Part shown: positions 1-9,153 of the stretch, piece by piece
Numbering within the stretch: the first letter of the stretch is position 1
How the letters are laid out: every line of letters begins with the position of its first letter
Origin: Ruminococcaceae bacterium UBA945
Lineage (GTDB): Bacteria; Bacillota; Clostridia; Oscillospirales; Acutalibacteraceae
Assembly: GCA_002293315.1 (NCBI GenBank)
Contig: DBCZ01000045.1
Span: 1-19,412, forward strand
DNA: 19,412 nt
Direction: 5' to 3'
Position numbers and translations under genes: made by a program
Notes under the pieces: model-generated
Told to the model about the DNA's origin: nothing
Databases searched by the model: none
Seen by the model: only the letters and a program-made list of their open reading frames with translations

Positions 1-1
1 A

Positions 2-2875
2 TCCGAGGAGATCAACGCCTGCTCGATAAAAGTTAAAGCGCAGTACGCGGGCAAAGAGCGGGACATGCTCGTCATGTTCAAGAACGAGACGCACAATCAC
101 CCGACGGAGATCGAGCCGTTCGGCGGCGCGGCGACCTGTCTGGGCGGAGCCATCCGCGACCCGCTTTCAGGGAGGGCCTATGTTTATCAGGCAATGCGCG
201 TCACCGGCAGCGGAGATCCTACCGCGGCGCCTTCCGAAACCCTACCCGGCAAGCTGCCCCAGAAAAAAATCACGACCGGGGCGGCGGCGGGATATTCCTC
301 CTACGGCAATCAAATCGGGCTTGCCACGGGGCAGGTCACAGAGCTGTATGACGCGGGATATGCCGCGAAGAGAATGGAAATCGGCGCGGTCGTCGGGGCT
401 TCACCCAAGGCAAATGTGAGGCGTGAAGCGCCGGCGGCGGGTGATGTTATCGTGCTTTTGGGCGGCGCGACGGGCAGAGACGGCATCGGCGGTGCGACGG
501 GCTCAAGCAAGGCGCACACCGAGGATTCAGTTGAAGATTGCGGCGCGGAGGTGCAAAAGGGAAATCCGCCGACAGAGAGAAAGCTTCAGCGGCTTTTCAG
601 AAACCCCGAGGCTGCGCAGCTCATAAAGCGCTGTAACGATTTCGGCGCGGGTGGAGTTTGTGTTGCAATCGGCGAGCTTGCGGCGGGCTTGAAAATAGAC
701 TTGAACGCCGTTCCAAAGAAATATGAGGGCCTTGACGGCACAGAGCTTGCCATATCGGAATCTCAGGAGAGAATGGCCGTTGTTCTTGACAAGGCCGACG
801 TGGAAAAATTCCAGCTTATGGCGATGGAAGAGAATCTGGACGCTTGCGCGGTCGCGGTTGTGACGGAAAAGCCGAGGCTCAGAATGACGTGGCGCGAGGA
901 TATGATAGTTGACCTCAGCCGCGAGTTCCTTGATACAAACGGCGTGACACAGAACGCAGACGCGTATATCACCGCGCCCGTTGGCGAAAGCTATAGAGAC
1001 AGCGTGCCGAGCTGCCTTAAAGATGAGGCTCTGCCGCAGGCTTTCCTTAAAAACCTGGCGCGCCTGGAGGTTTGCTCACAAAAGGGGCTTGTAGAGCGCT
1101 TTGATTCCAGCATCGGCGCGGGCACGGTCTTGATGCCGTATGCGGGAGAATTCCAGCTCACGCCGGAGGAAGCGATGGTGGCGAGAATCCCGCTTGAAAA
1201 GGGAGAGACCACCGATGCCACGGCGATGTCTTACGGATATATTCCCGGAATCATGAAGTACAGCCCGTTTATGGGAGCGGCCTATTCGGTTGTGGAGAGC
1301 CTCTCCAAGCTCTCGGCTGTCGGCGCGAACCCGCTGAAAGCGCGGCTGACGTTTCAGGAATATTTCGAAAGGCTGCATAAAGAGCCGAAAAGATGGGGCA
1401 AGCCAGCTGCTGCGCTTCTGGGCGCGCTGACGGCTCAGCTTGGCTTGAAAATCCCGTCAATCGGCGGGAAAGACAGCATGTCCGGCTCGTTTGAGAGCTT
1501 GGATGTGCCGCCGACGCTCGTGAGCTTTGCCGTGACGATGACGAAGACGAAGAAGGTTATCTCGGCCGCGATGAAAAAGGTCGGCTCAAGAGTGGTTCTT
1601 TTCCCTGTCCCCGCTGATAAAGACGGAATGCCGGACTGGGAAAAGCTGAGGGAATACTATAAAGAAATTCTGCTTCGCATTGAAGCAAAGGAGATTATTT
1701 CCGCGTCCGTCGTCAAAGAGGGCGGAGCTGCGGCGGCTGTCGCGAAGATGTGCTTCGGTAATAAGCTGGGCTTTAAGTTTAATGATAATCTCACGCGCGA
1801 GGATTTATTCTCACCGAGGAGCGGCGCGATTGTCGCCGAGCTTTCAAGCGAGGTGGCGATAGACGAGAACAGCGTGCTTTCGCCGAAATATGTCGGCGTT
1901 GTGCGCGCCGAGGAGGAGATTGAAATCGGCGGAGAGGTGCTTCGGCTTGAAGACGCGCTTTCCGCGTGGAGCGGCACGCTGGAGAAAACCTTCCCGACAA
2001 AAGCGCCGGAAAACCCTGTGGACGATATTCCTTTCTTCACACAGAGAACCGGCGGTGCGCCGTCTGTCAGAACCGCGAAGCCCAGAGTGCTGATACCCGC
2101 CTTCCCGGGCACCAACTGTGAGGTAGACTCCGCCCGCGCGTTTGAAAGAGCCGGGGCGAAGGCGGAGATTTTGGTCGTGCGCAATCTTTCGGCAGGCGAC
2201 ATAGAATATACGATAGACAGACTAGAAACGAAAATCCGCGAGGCACAGATAGTCATGCTTCCCGGCGGCTTCTCTGCCGGAGACGAGCCGGAGGGCTCGG
2301 GCAAATTCATCGCAACTGCCTTCAGGAACCCGAGAATCGCCGAGGCGATTACGGAACTGCTTGAGCGGCGAGACGGGCTTATGCTCGGAATATGCAACGG
2401 TTTTCAGGCGCTGATTAAGCTCGGGCTTCTGCCGCACGGTAAAATCACGGATATAAATGAAAAGGACCCGACTCTGACGTTCAACAGCCTCGGTAGGCAC
2501 ATATCAAAAATGGCCTACACAAAGGTCGTGAGCGTTAAATCCCCGTGGCTTGCCTTGGCAAATACCGGAGATGTGCACGCTGTCCCGATTTCACACGGCG
2601 AAGGAAGATTTGTTGCGGACGAGGGTGCGATGGAAAAACTCATCAAAAACGGGCAGATTGCCACGCAATACTGCAATTTGGCGGGCGATGTGCGAAGCGG
2701 GATTGAATGGAACCCGAACGGCTCTGTTCTCGCCGTGGAGGGAATAACAAGCCCGGACGGCAGAATCCTCGGCAAGATGGGGCATTCGGAAAGAGCTGGC
2801 AAGCACCTGTATAAGAATGTTCCGGGAGAGAAGGATCAGCGGATTTTCGAAAGCGGAGTGAAATACTTCTTATAA
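2..2875 (+). CDS. purL: Phosphoribosylformylglycinamidine synthase (5'-truncated)
   Basis: This enzyme converts FGAR, glutamine and ATP to FGAM in step four of purine synthesis. The reading frame is open from base 2, so the true start lies left of the window; the ATG at 65 is internal. About 957 residues are visible of a family usually near 1,200-1,250 residues in the single-chain form. The synthetase core shows ETHNHPTEIEPFGG (starting near base 86) and a second ATP-grasp-like half with SIGGKDSMSG. The C-terminal class I glutaminase domain begins near base 2085 (PAFPGTNCEVDSARAFERAG). Its nucleophilic Cys is codon 2393-2395 in GICNGFQ, and the His/Glu pair is in SHGEGRF near 2590. The fused glutaminase fits the clostridial/enterobacterial large PurL and not the separate PurQ/PurL/PurS form. 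It is followed 13 bp later by alr. The identification is very secure. Confidence 0.97.
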   Translation, partial: SEEINACSIKVKAQYAGKERDMLVMFKNETHNHPTEIEPFGGAATCLGGAIRDPLSGRAYVYQAMRVTGSGDPTAAPSETLPGKLPQKKITTGAAAGYSSYGNQIGLATGQVTELYDAGYAAKRMEIGAVVGASPKANVRREAPAAGDVIVLLGGATGRDGIGGATGSSKAHTEDSVEDCGAEVQKGNPPTERKLQRLFRNPEAAQLIKRCNDFGAGGVCVAIGELAAGLKIDLNAVPKKYEGLDGTELAISESQERMAVVLDKADVEKFQLMAMEENLDACAVAVVTEKPRLRMTWREDMIVDLSREFLDTNGVTQNADAYITAPVGESYRDSVPSCLKDEALPQAFLKNLARLEVCSQKGLVERFDSSIGAGTVLMPYAGEFQLTPEEAMVARIPLEKGETTDATAMSYGYIPGIMKYSPFMGAAYSVVESLSKLSAVGANPLKARLTFQEYFERLHKEPKRWGKPAAALLGALTAQLGLKIPSIGGKDSMSGSFESLDVPPTLVSFAVTMTKTKKVISAAMKKVGSRVVLFPVPADKDGMPDWEKLREYYKEILLRIEAKEIISASVVKEGGAAAAVAKMCFGNKLGFKFNDNLTREDLFSPRSGAIVAELSSEVAIDENSVLSPKYVGVVRAEEEIEIGGEVLRLEDALSAWSGTLEKTFPTKAPENPVDDIPFFTQRTGGAPSVRTAKPRVLIPAFPGTNCEVDSARAFERAGAKAEILVVRNLSAGDIEYTIDRLETKIREAQIVMLPGGFSAGDEPEGSGKFIATAFRNPRIAEAITELLERRDGLMLGICNGFQALIKLGLLPHGKITDINEKDPTLTFNSLGRHISKMAYTKVVSVKSPWLALANTGDVHAVPISHGEGRFVADEGAMEKLIKNGQIATQYCNLAGDVRSGIEWNPNGSVLAVEGITSPDGRILGKMGHSERAGKHLYKNVPGEKDQRIFESGVKYFL

Positions 2876-2888
2876 TTAACGGAGACAT

Positions 2889-4082
2889 ATGGATATTCTG
2901 AAAAGAACTTGGGCGGAGATAGACTTAGATATACTGGATGAGAATTACAGGCATGTGCGTGAGGCGACGAACGAAAACGCCAAGCTTTGCTGCGTGATTA
3001 AGGCGGATGCCTACGGTCACGGCGCGGAGCGCGTGGCCAAGGAGTTTGAAAGCCTTGGCGCGGATTATTTCGGCGTATCGAATCTTGAAGAGGCGCTGCA
3101 GATAAGGAATATCGGCATAAAAACGCCGATTCTAATCATGGGCTACACTCCGTCCTCAGAGGTGGGGCGGCTGGCGGAGAATGACATAACGCAGTGCATA
3201 TATTCCATGGATTACGCAAGAGGACTATCGGGAGCGGCAAAGAAACGCAAGGTGGATATCAAGGTGCATATAAAGATAGATACAGGCATGAATCGTCTTG
3301 GGTTCGTGTTTGAAAATATAGATGGCGAAGCGGACGTCGTGAAGGAAATCGTGGAGGTCTGCAAGCTGCCGAATCTGATTTTCGAGGGCATATTTACGCA
3401 TTTTGCTTCGTCAGATGAGGGCGAGAACGGGCTGAACTTCACGATGAATCAATACGGCTGCTTCAAAGAGCTGATTGAAGCGCTCGGCATGGAGGGCATT
3501 TTCTTCGACATCTGCCACTGCGCGAACAGCGGCGCGGTGCTGGACTACCCGCTGATTCACATGGGCATGGTGCGTGCGGGTATCATATGCTATGGGCTTT
3601 ATCCGTCGGGCAAGGTGAGGAATAAAATCGGGCTTAAGCCGGCACTTGCGTTGAAATCCGTAGTTTCGCACGTGAAAACGATAAAGGCCGGCGGCTTCGT
3701 GAGCTATGGCAGAACCTTTGCCGCCGAGACGGATATTAAAGCGGCCACCGTGCCGATAGGCTATGCTGACGGCTATCCGTGGATTCTCGGCGAACGCGGC
3801 GCCGATGTGCTGATTAAGGGCAAGCGCTGCAGGATTCTCGGGCGTGTGTGCATGGACCAGCTCGTCGCCGACGTGAGCGGAATAGAAGACGTGAGAATTA
3901 GTGACGAGGTGACGCTCATCGGAAGAGACGGCAGCGAGGAAATCACCGCCGAGGAGATTGCGCAGCATCAGGGCAGCATAAGCTACGAGGTGATTTGTGA
4001 TATAGGGAAGCGCGTGCCGAGGGTTTATCTCAGAAACGGCAAGGTGGAAAGCGTTTCAAATCAACTTTTGCCGAAGGTATAA
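2889..4082 (+). CDS. alr: Alanine racemase
   Basis: This PLP enzyme interconverts L- and D-alanine in the cytoplasm and supplies D-Ala for peptidoglycan. At 397 residues it is slightly longer than typical Alr (about 370-390). The N-terminal TIM barrel carries the PLP lysine K38 in VIKADAYGHG. R229 in MVRAG is the expected pyridine-nitrogen contact. The C-terminal beta domain carries the second catalytic base, Y273 in VSYGRTF (equivalent to Tyr265 of the Geobacillus enzyme), then PIGYADGYP and the RVCMDQLVADV signature. The ATG start has GGAG at 2881-2884. It sits between purL and an FtsW-type gene, with only 2 bp between its stop and the next ATG, so co-transcription with cell-wall genes is likely. 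The short acidic/Ser-rich tail (KVESVSNQLLPKV) is unremarkable. Confidence 0.96.
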   Translation: MDILKRTWAEIDLDILDENYRHVREATNENAKLCCVIKADAYGHGAERVAKEFESLGADYFGVSNLEEALQIRNIGIKTPILIMGYTPSSEVGRLAENDITQCIYSMDYARGLSGAAKKRKVDIKVHIKIDTGMNRLGFVFENIDGEADVVKEIVEVCKLPNLIFEGIFTHFASSDEGENGLNFTMNQYGCFKELIEALGMEGIFFDICHCANSGAVLDYPLIHMGMVRAGIICYGLYPSGKVRNKIGLKPALALKSVVSHVKTIKAGGFVSYGRTFAAETDIKAATVPIGYADGYPWILGERGADVLIKGKRCRILGRVCMDQLVADVSGIEDVRISDEVTLIGRDGSEEITAEEIAQHQGSISYEVICDIGKRVPRVYLRNGKVESVSNQLLPKV

Positions 4083-4084
4083 TT

Positions 4085-5899
4085 ATGGATGGTATCATAC
4101 AGAGTATAACTGAATTCATGCAAACGGGCGTGCTGCCGATTGCATTGATAGTCGTGCGGCTTATGGTGGCAGTTATGGCGCTTTATGTCGTGTGGCGGAG
4201 CTATACCTCTTTTAAGAAAGGCCTGAGGAGGCGAGAGCCCGTCGTCATGCTGGCGAACCATGCCTCAAAGACGAAATATGCCGTGCTTCACTGGGAGAAT
4301 TCAATCGGCCGCAGCAAAAGCTGTGACATAGTTTTGCCGGACACCACTGTCTCGCGTGACCATGCTGTTCTCATGCGCAGGGAAGAGGGCTGGATAATCT
4401 GCGATACCGAATCTGCGGGCGGGGTTTTCGTGAACGGCAAGAAAATCAGTGAGCAGAAGGTTATAGGCATAGGCGACGAGATGAGGTTCGGGCATACCAA
4501 GCTCATGCTCGCCAAGGCGGATTCCGCACCGGAAAAGAAGCGGATTTTCCGAGGCTTTTCAAGTAAGGCGGCGTCTCCGTTCAGGCTGATGTTCACAGCC
4601 ACGATGGTAATTCTGCTGCTGGCGGTTCAGCTTTTCATCGGCACAGGCGAAATCAAGTTTGACGCGTTTATCCCGTTCGGCATTGTGTTCGTGTTGGGCT
4701 GGGCACTCTTCGCCTATTCGACGCTCGCTCTCAAGCGCGTAAGCTTTGAGATAGAAACCGTGGCATATATGCTCAGCGGAATAGGCGTGATGACACTTGC
4801 CGGGCATGACATGGACGGCGTATACACGCAGCTTGCCGCGATGCTTATCGGCATCGTGATTTTCTGCGTCTTGACATGGTTTATGGCAAATATAGACAGG
4901 GTGGAGAAATATCAGATATATATCGCGGGTGCGGCAATCGCGCTGTTTTTAATCAATGTGGTTTTCGGAACGGTCATGGGGGGCGCAAAGAACTGGATAT
5001 ATATCGGGCCGGTAAGCTTTCAGCCGTCAGAGCTGATTAAGATAGCCTTCATCGCGTTCGGTGCGGGCTCGCTCTATAAACTGCAAACGAAGAAGAACAT
5101 CACGATGTTCCTCATTTTTGCGGGCGTTTGCCTCGCGTTCCTCTTCTATATGAGAGACTTCGGAACCGCGCTGATTTTCTTCGCGGCGTTTCTGATTATA
5201 GCCTTCATGCGCTCAGGCAGCGTGAGGACGATTGCGCTTGTGATAGCAGCAGCCGTGGCAGGGGTGGTGTTGATTCTTTACTTCCGCCCGTATGTAATGG
5301 AGCGCTTCCTCAACTGGGGGCATATTTGGGAGGACATCAACGACACGGGTTATCAGCAGACGAGAATGCTCACATATATGGCGAGCGGCGGGCTTTTAGG
5401 CGTGGGCGTGGGCAACACGGGCTTCGTCGGGATACCAGCGTTTGACAGCGATTTGGTCTTCGGCCTGATATGTGAGGAAAACGGCTTGCTGCTGGGCTTG
5501 GTGATTCTCTTCGCGATAGCGTTGTTTATACTCTACGCGCGAGCCGACGTTACGAGAAGCCGCTCCACGTTTTATTCAATCGCCTCTTGTGCGGCGGCGG
5601 GGCTGTTGATATTCCAAACCTGCCTGAATGTGTTCGGCTCGGCGGATATCATTCCCCTCACGGGTGTGACGCTGCCGTTTATCAGCTCGGGCGGCTCAAG
5701 CGTGATGGCCTGCTGGGGGATTATGTCATTTCTGAAGGCCTCGGATGAGCGGACATACGCGGCGAAGCGTATGTCGAGAAAAGAGGAAAAAGCGCACATG
5801 AACGAGGAAAAGCTCAGATATGAGCGCGAAACGGCGATGAGAGAACGCGAAAGAGAGAGGCAAAAGCAGAGAAGACGTCAGGCGAGAGCCGAGAGGTAA
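4085..5899 (+). CDS. FHA-domain fused FtsW/RodA/SpoVE-type peptidoglycan glycosyltransferase
   Basis: This is a SEDS-family membrane protein that polymerises lipid II, here with a built-in phosphothreonine-binding FHA domain. Of 604 residues, one membrane segment lies at about 17-38. An FHA domain follows at about 66-143 with the hallmark residues GRS (75-77), SRDH (90-93) and NG (117-118). Ten or so membrane helices run from about 168 to 550. SEDS motifs are QPSELIK (313-319), RDFGTAL with the expected catalytic Asp358, EENG near 464, and the PFISSGGSS signature (531-539). The tail (555-604) is highly charged, mostly Arg/Glu/Lys. AAGG at 4075-4078 serves as ribosome binding site. A cognate penicillin-binding protein starts 2 bp downstream, which supports a SEDS-PBP synthase pair. 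The extra first helix would keep the FHA domain cytoplasmic, where a Ser/Thr kinase pathway could act on the synthase (inference). Whether it serves division, elongation or sporulation cannot be decided here. Confidence 0.93.
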   Translation: MDGIIQSITEFMQTGVLPIALIVVRLMVAVMALYVVWRSYTSFKKGLRRREPVVMLANHASKTKYAVLHWENSIGRSKSCDIVLPDTTVSRDHAVLMRREEGWIICDTESAGGVFVNGKKISEQKVIGIGDEMRFGHTKLMLAKADSAPEKKRIFRGFSSKAASPFRLMFTATMVILLLAVQLFIGTGEIKFDAFIPFGIVFVLGWALFAYSTLALKRVSFEIETVAYMLSGIGVMTLAGHDMDGVYTQLAAMLIGIVIFCVLTWFMANIDRVEKYQIYIAGAAIALFLINVVFGTVMGGAKNWIYIGPVSFQPSELIKIAFIAFGAGSLYKLQTKKNITMFLIFAGVCLAFLFYMRDFGTALIFFAAFLIIAFMRSGSVRTIALVIAAAVAGVVLILYFRPYVMERFLNWGHIWEDINDTGYQQTRMLTYMASGGLLGVGVGNTGFVGIPAFDSDLVFGLICEENGLLLGLVILFAIALFILYARADVTRSRSTFYSIASCAAAGLLIFQTCLNVFGSADIIPLTGVTLPFISSGGSSVMACWGIMSFLKASDERTYAAKRMSRKEEKAHMNEEKLRYERETAMRERERERQKQRRRQARAER

Positions 5900-5901
5900 T
5901 A

Positions 5902-7251
5902 ATGAGAACAGTAGGAAAACGCTCGATAGTTTTATATATTTTGCTCTGCCTGTTCATCGCGGGTGCGGTTTGGCTTGTGATCAGCCTGCTCATGAACGGC
6001 GGGAAATGGGCAATGCAGCCGTATAATTATCACCTCGGCACCTCAAACCTCGGCGAGATAACCGACAGAGACGGGAATATCTTAGCTAAAACCGAGGGCG
6101 ATGTGCGGGTTTACAGCGAGAACGAAACCGTTCGGCGCTCATTGCTGCACACCGTGGGGGACACAGACGGGATGATAAGCACGAGCGTTCAGGCGACGAT
6201 GCGCGCGAACCTCACGGGCTATAATTTCATCACCGGCGTAAATAACACCGTGCTGAATTCGCTGGGAGGCAATCTGAAGCTGACAATCAGCTCGGCGGTG
6301 AACGAGGCGGCATATAATGCGCTCGGTGACAGGAACGGCGCGGTGATTGTATATGATTACACGAATGGGGATGTAATAAGCAAGGTCAGCAAGCCTGCTT
6401 ATGACCCGATGAATATCCCCGAGGACTTGCAGACGAGCGAAGCCTATAAAGGGGTTTTTCTGGATAAGGTGCTTTCACAGAGGTTTGTGCCGGGCTCGAT
6501 TTTCAAGATAGTCACCGAGGCTGCCGCGATGGAGCTGTGGCCCGATACCTGGCAGAGCAAGGAGTATAACTGCGAGGGCTCTGTTGAGATAGGCGGTTCA
6601 AGGATAACCTGCCTCGGCACGCATGGCGCGCAAAACGCGTATCAAGCCTTTGGGAATTCCTGCAATGTGTATTATGCGCTGCTGGCAAATGAAATCGGCG
6701 CGGAGAGGCTTCAGAAAAAGGCTGAGGAAATGGGCTTCGGTGAGAGCCTGAGCTTCGGCGATATTAAGTGTGAGCCGAGCTTCATCGACCTTTCGGCGGC
6801 GGGCGCGAATCAGCTCGGCTGGGCGGGCGTCGGGCAGTATACGACGCTGGCGAACCCATACCACATGCTTGCGTTGATGGGGGCAATCGCCAATGGCGGA
6901 ACATACGTCGAGCCGCGGCTGACCGATTCTCTTGACTTATTCGGCGCGCTTGACTCCACCGATAAGCGCCTGACAACGGCCTCCGAGGCCTCGGAGCTAA
7001 AGGCTATGCTGCGCAACAACGTGGAGGAGTATTACGGCGACTGGCTGTTCCCTGACGGCATGCAAATCTGCGCGAAAAGCGGCACTGCGGAGCTTGACGG
7101 CAAGAAGCCGACCTGCTGGTTTGTCGGGTTCTCGGCGAACCCCGAGACGCCTTACGCGTTCGTTATAATGGTGGAGGAGGGCGAAGGCGGCATAGATACG
7201 GCGGGAAATGCTGCGGCAGCGATAATCGGCGCGGTTAACGCGAATGTTTAG
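5902..7251 (+). CDS. Class B penicillin-binding protein (PbpA/FtsI-type transpeptidase)
   Basis: This is a membrane-anchored DD-transpeptidase that cross-links peptidoglycan outside the membrane. The 449-residue protein has one N-terminal anchor (about 8-30), then a short N-terminal region starting with GEITDRDGNILA, the usual opening of class B PBPs. The transpeptidase domain spans about 145-449. Its active-site motifs are all present: SxxK as S199-I-F-K202, SxN as S253-C-N255, and KSGT at 392-395. At 449 residues it is shorter than FtsI or PBP2 and resembles the compact PbpA-like proteins that pair with SEDS partners. It begins 2 bp after the FHA-FtsW gene, with GAGAGG at 5891-5896 inside the upstream gene as ribosome binding site. 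Pairing with that neighbour is a strong contextual inference. Confidence 0.94.
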   Translation: MRTVGKRSIVLYILLCLFIAGAVWLVISLLMNGGKWAMQPYNYHLGTSNLGEITDRDGNILAKTEGDVRVYSENETVRRSLLHTVGDTDGMISTSVQATMRANLTGYNFITGVNNTVLNSLGGNLKLTISSAVNEAAYNALGDRNGAVIVYDYTNGDVISKVSKPAYDPMNIPEDLQTSEAYKGVFLDKVLSQRFVPGSIFKIVTEAAAMELWPDTWQSKEYNCEGSVEIGGSRITCLGTHGAQNAYQAFGNSCNVYYALLANEIGAERLQKKAEEMGFGESLSFGDIKCEPSFIDLSAAGANQLGWAGVGQYTTLANPYHMLALMGAIANGGTYVEPRLTDSLDLFGALDSTDKRLTTASEASELKAMLRNNVEEYYGDWLFPDGMQICAKSGTAELDGKKPTCWFVGFSANPETPYAFVIMVEEGEGGIDTAGNAAAAIIGAVNANV

Positions 7252-7259
7252 GAGGAGCT

Positions 7260-8198
7260 ATGAAAATTGAAAAACTGAGCCCCGCATTTAAGGACTATCT
7301 ATGGGGAGGCACGAAGCTTCGCGATAAATACGGCAAAGAGAGTGATTTGCCGCGGCTTGCCGAAAGCTGGGAGCTCTCCGCTCACCCTGCGGGCGAGAGC
7401 AGGATTTCCGGGGGAGAATTTGACGGGCTGACGTTAAGCGAATATATAGAAAAAAACGGGAAAGGAATTCTCGGCAAAGATTGCGAAACATTTGATAATT
7501 TCCCTGTTCTTATCAAATTTATCGACGCAAAGGAGCCGCTTTCCGTTCAGGTGCATCCCACGGACGAATACGCTTTGCGGGTTGAGGGAGAATACGGCAA
7601 AACCGAAATGTGGTATGTCGTGGATTGTGACGCAGGCGCATCGCTTTTCTTCGGCGTGAACAGAGAGGTGAGCAAGGAGGAATTTGCAAGACGCGTGAAG
7701 GATAACACACTCACCGAAATACTCAGAAAGGTGGAGGTGCATAAGGGCGACGTGTTTTTCATCGAAGCGGGCACGGTTCACGCCATCGGCGCGGGGATTT
7801 TAGTCTGTGAGGTTCAGCAGAACTCCAACACCACATACAGAGTATATGATTACGGCAGGCGCGGCGATGACGGCAAGCTTCGCGAGCTGCATGTAGAGAA
7901 GGCACTGGAGGTGTCCATGCTGGCGCCGTCTGAAATAGAGGATAGTCAAAATAACGAGGAAAAGCTTCTTGCAAAATGCGAATATTTCACGGCCGAAAAG
8001 CTTTGCATAGATGGTGCGGAGGAAATAATCGTCGGTGCCGATAGCTTTGTTTCGCTGATTTCCGTCAGCGGGAACGGAAGGATAACCGGCACGGAAAATG
8101 AGGTGGAGTTTTCTTCGGGAGAAAGCTTTTTTATTCCCGCCGATGCGGGGAAAATCAAGATAAGCGGCAAGGCGGAGCTAATAAAAACGACTGTTTGA
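7260..8198 (+). CDS. manA: Mannose-6-phosphate isomerase, class I
   Basis: This is a cytoplasmic zinc enzyme interconverting mannose 6-phosphate and fructose 6-phosphate. At 312 residues it matches the short Firmicutes form (about 315). The cupin core shows the zinc ligands H99 in VQVHPTDEYA, E116 in GKTEMWYV and H174 in EAGTVHAIG. It also has the conserved EVQQNSNTTYRVYDYGR block at about 184-200. The ribosome binding site AGGAGG overlaps the stop codon of the upstream PBP gene, so translational coupling is likely. The 3' neighbour is a KdgK-like sugar kinase 7 bp away, which suggests a small sugar phosphate module within the run. The product may feed GDP-mannose or cell-surface sugar synthesis, but nothing in the window decides this. 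Confidence 0.95.
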   Translation: MKIEKLSPAFKDYLWGGTKLRDKYGKESDLPRLAESWELSAHPAGESRISGGEFDGLTLSEYIEKNGKGILGKDCETFDNFPVLIKFIDAKEPLSVQVHPTDEYALRVEGEYGKTEMWYVVDCDAGASLFFGVNREVSKEEFARRVKDNTLTEILRKVEVHKGDVFFIEAGTVHAIGAGILVCEVQQNSNTTYRVYDYGRRGDDGKLRELHVEKALEVSMLAPSEIEDSQNNEEKLLAKCEYFTAEKLCIDGAEEIIVGADSFVSLISVSGNGRITGTENEVEFSSGESFFIPADAGKIKISGKAELIKTTV

Positions 8199-8205
8199 GG
8201 AAGCT

Positions 8206-9150
8206 ATGAGAATAATAATGATGGGTGAGCCGATGGGGCTTTTTATTTCCAATAAAGTAAGCGCGCTCTCGGATGCAGACAGCTTTTCGTGCTCTGTAGC
8301 AGGGGCGGAATTCAACGTTGCGACGGGGCTTTCGCGCCTGGGGCATGAGGCGCTGTATTTCACGAAGTTAGGGGGCGACCCACTGGGCGTGAAAATCAGG
8401 AACGCCATCAAGGCAAACGGAATTCTTGATGACTTCGTTTTGACTGATTCAGAGGAGATCACAGGGCTTATGCTCAAGGGGAAAACCGAGGCGGGCGACC
8501 CGGAAATCGCTTATTACAGGCGAGGCTCAGCGGCATCTAAAATGAGCGCTGAAGATGTTGATACGCTTGATTTATCGGGCTGCGAGTGGCTGCACGTCAC
8601 CGGGATAACGCCGGCTGTCTCGGCTTCGGCTTTGGGGGCGGTGGAGAGATTGATAGAGCGGGCGAAGGGTGAAAAAATGTTCATCTCGTTTGACCCGAAC
8701 CTGAGGCGCCAGCTTTGGCAAAGCGAAGCAATTATGATTGAAACGCTGAACAGAATCGCGCAGAGCGCCGATTTAATCCTCCCGGGGATAAGCGAGGGGG
8801 GAACCCTGACGGGCAAAGAAGATGAGCAAGGCATTGCCGCGTTCTACCATGACCGGGGGGCGAGAATGGTTGCCGTGAAGCTTGGGGACAAGGGCGCGTT
8901 TTTCTCGGAAAAGGGTGGCGAAAACGGGCATTTGCCTGCTTTCACAGTGAGGAATATAGTTGACACAGTCGGCGCCGGAGACGGCTTTGCCGCCGGCGTG
9001 ATAAGCGCCTTGGCAGAGGGCTTGAGCCTCAAGGAAGCGACGAGGCGCGGGCTTGCTATCGGGGCTATTCAGATAACGCATGTGAGCGATAACGAGGGTC
9101 TGCCGACAAGAGCCGGGCTTGAAGAAATAATAAAGAGAGGATTCTGCTGA
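8206..9150 (+). CDS. PfkB-family carbohydrate kinase, KdgK (2-dehydro-3-deoxygluconokinase)-like
   Basis: This is a ribokinase/PfkB-fold sugar kinase of 314 residues. The N terminus MGEPMGLFI, the GAEFNVATGLSRLG sugar-binding loop (33-46) and FDPNLRRQLW (162-171) resemble 2-keto-3-deoxygluconate kinases more than fructokinases. The C-terminal PfkB signature is DTVGAGDGFAAG (253-264), with D259 as the expected catalytic base. If it is KdgK, it phosphorylates KDG to KDPG, as in uronate or Entner-Doudoroff catabolism. No KDPG aldolase or uronate gene is nearby, so the substrate stays uncertain. GAGGAA at 8197-8202 overlaps the manA stop. Alternative in-frame ATGs at 8218 and 8221 would cut into the conserved first strand, so the ATG at 8206 is preferred. 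The family call is secure; the substrate is tentative. Confidence 0.9.
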   Translation: MRIIMMGEPMGLFISNKVSALSDADSFSCSVAGAEFNVATGLSRLGHEALYFTKLGGDPLGVKIRNAIKANGILDDFVLTDSEEITGLMLKGKTEAGDPEIAYYRRGSAASKMSAEDVDTLDLSGCEWLHVTGITPAVSASALGAVERLIERAKGEKMFISFDPNLRRQLWQSEAIMIETLNRIAQSADLILPGISEGGTLTGKEDEQGIAAFYHDRGARMVAVKLGDKGAFFSEKGGENGHLPAFTVRNIVDTVGAGDGFAAGVISALAEGLSLKEATRRGLAIGAIQITHVSDNEGLPTRAGLEEIIKRGFC

Positions 9151-9153
9151 GGT

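Noticed and set aside
1657..2397. Long antisense open frame of 246 codons under purL
   Set aside because: It lies entirely opposite strongly conserved PurL sequence, has a Ser/Arg-rich low-information product with no recognisable motif, and is explained by codon bias.
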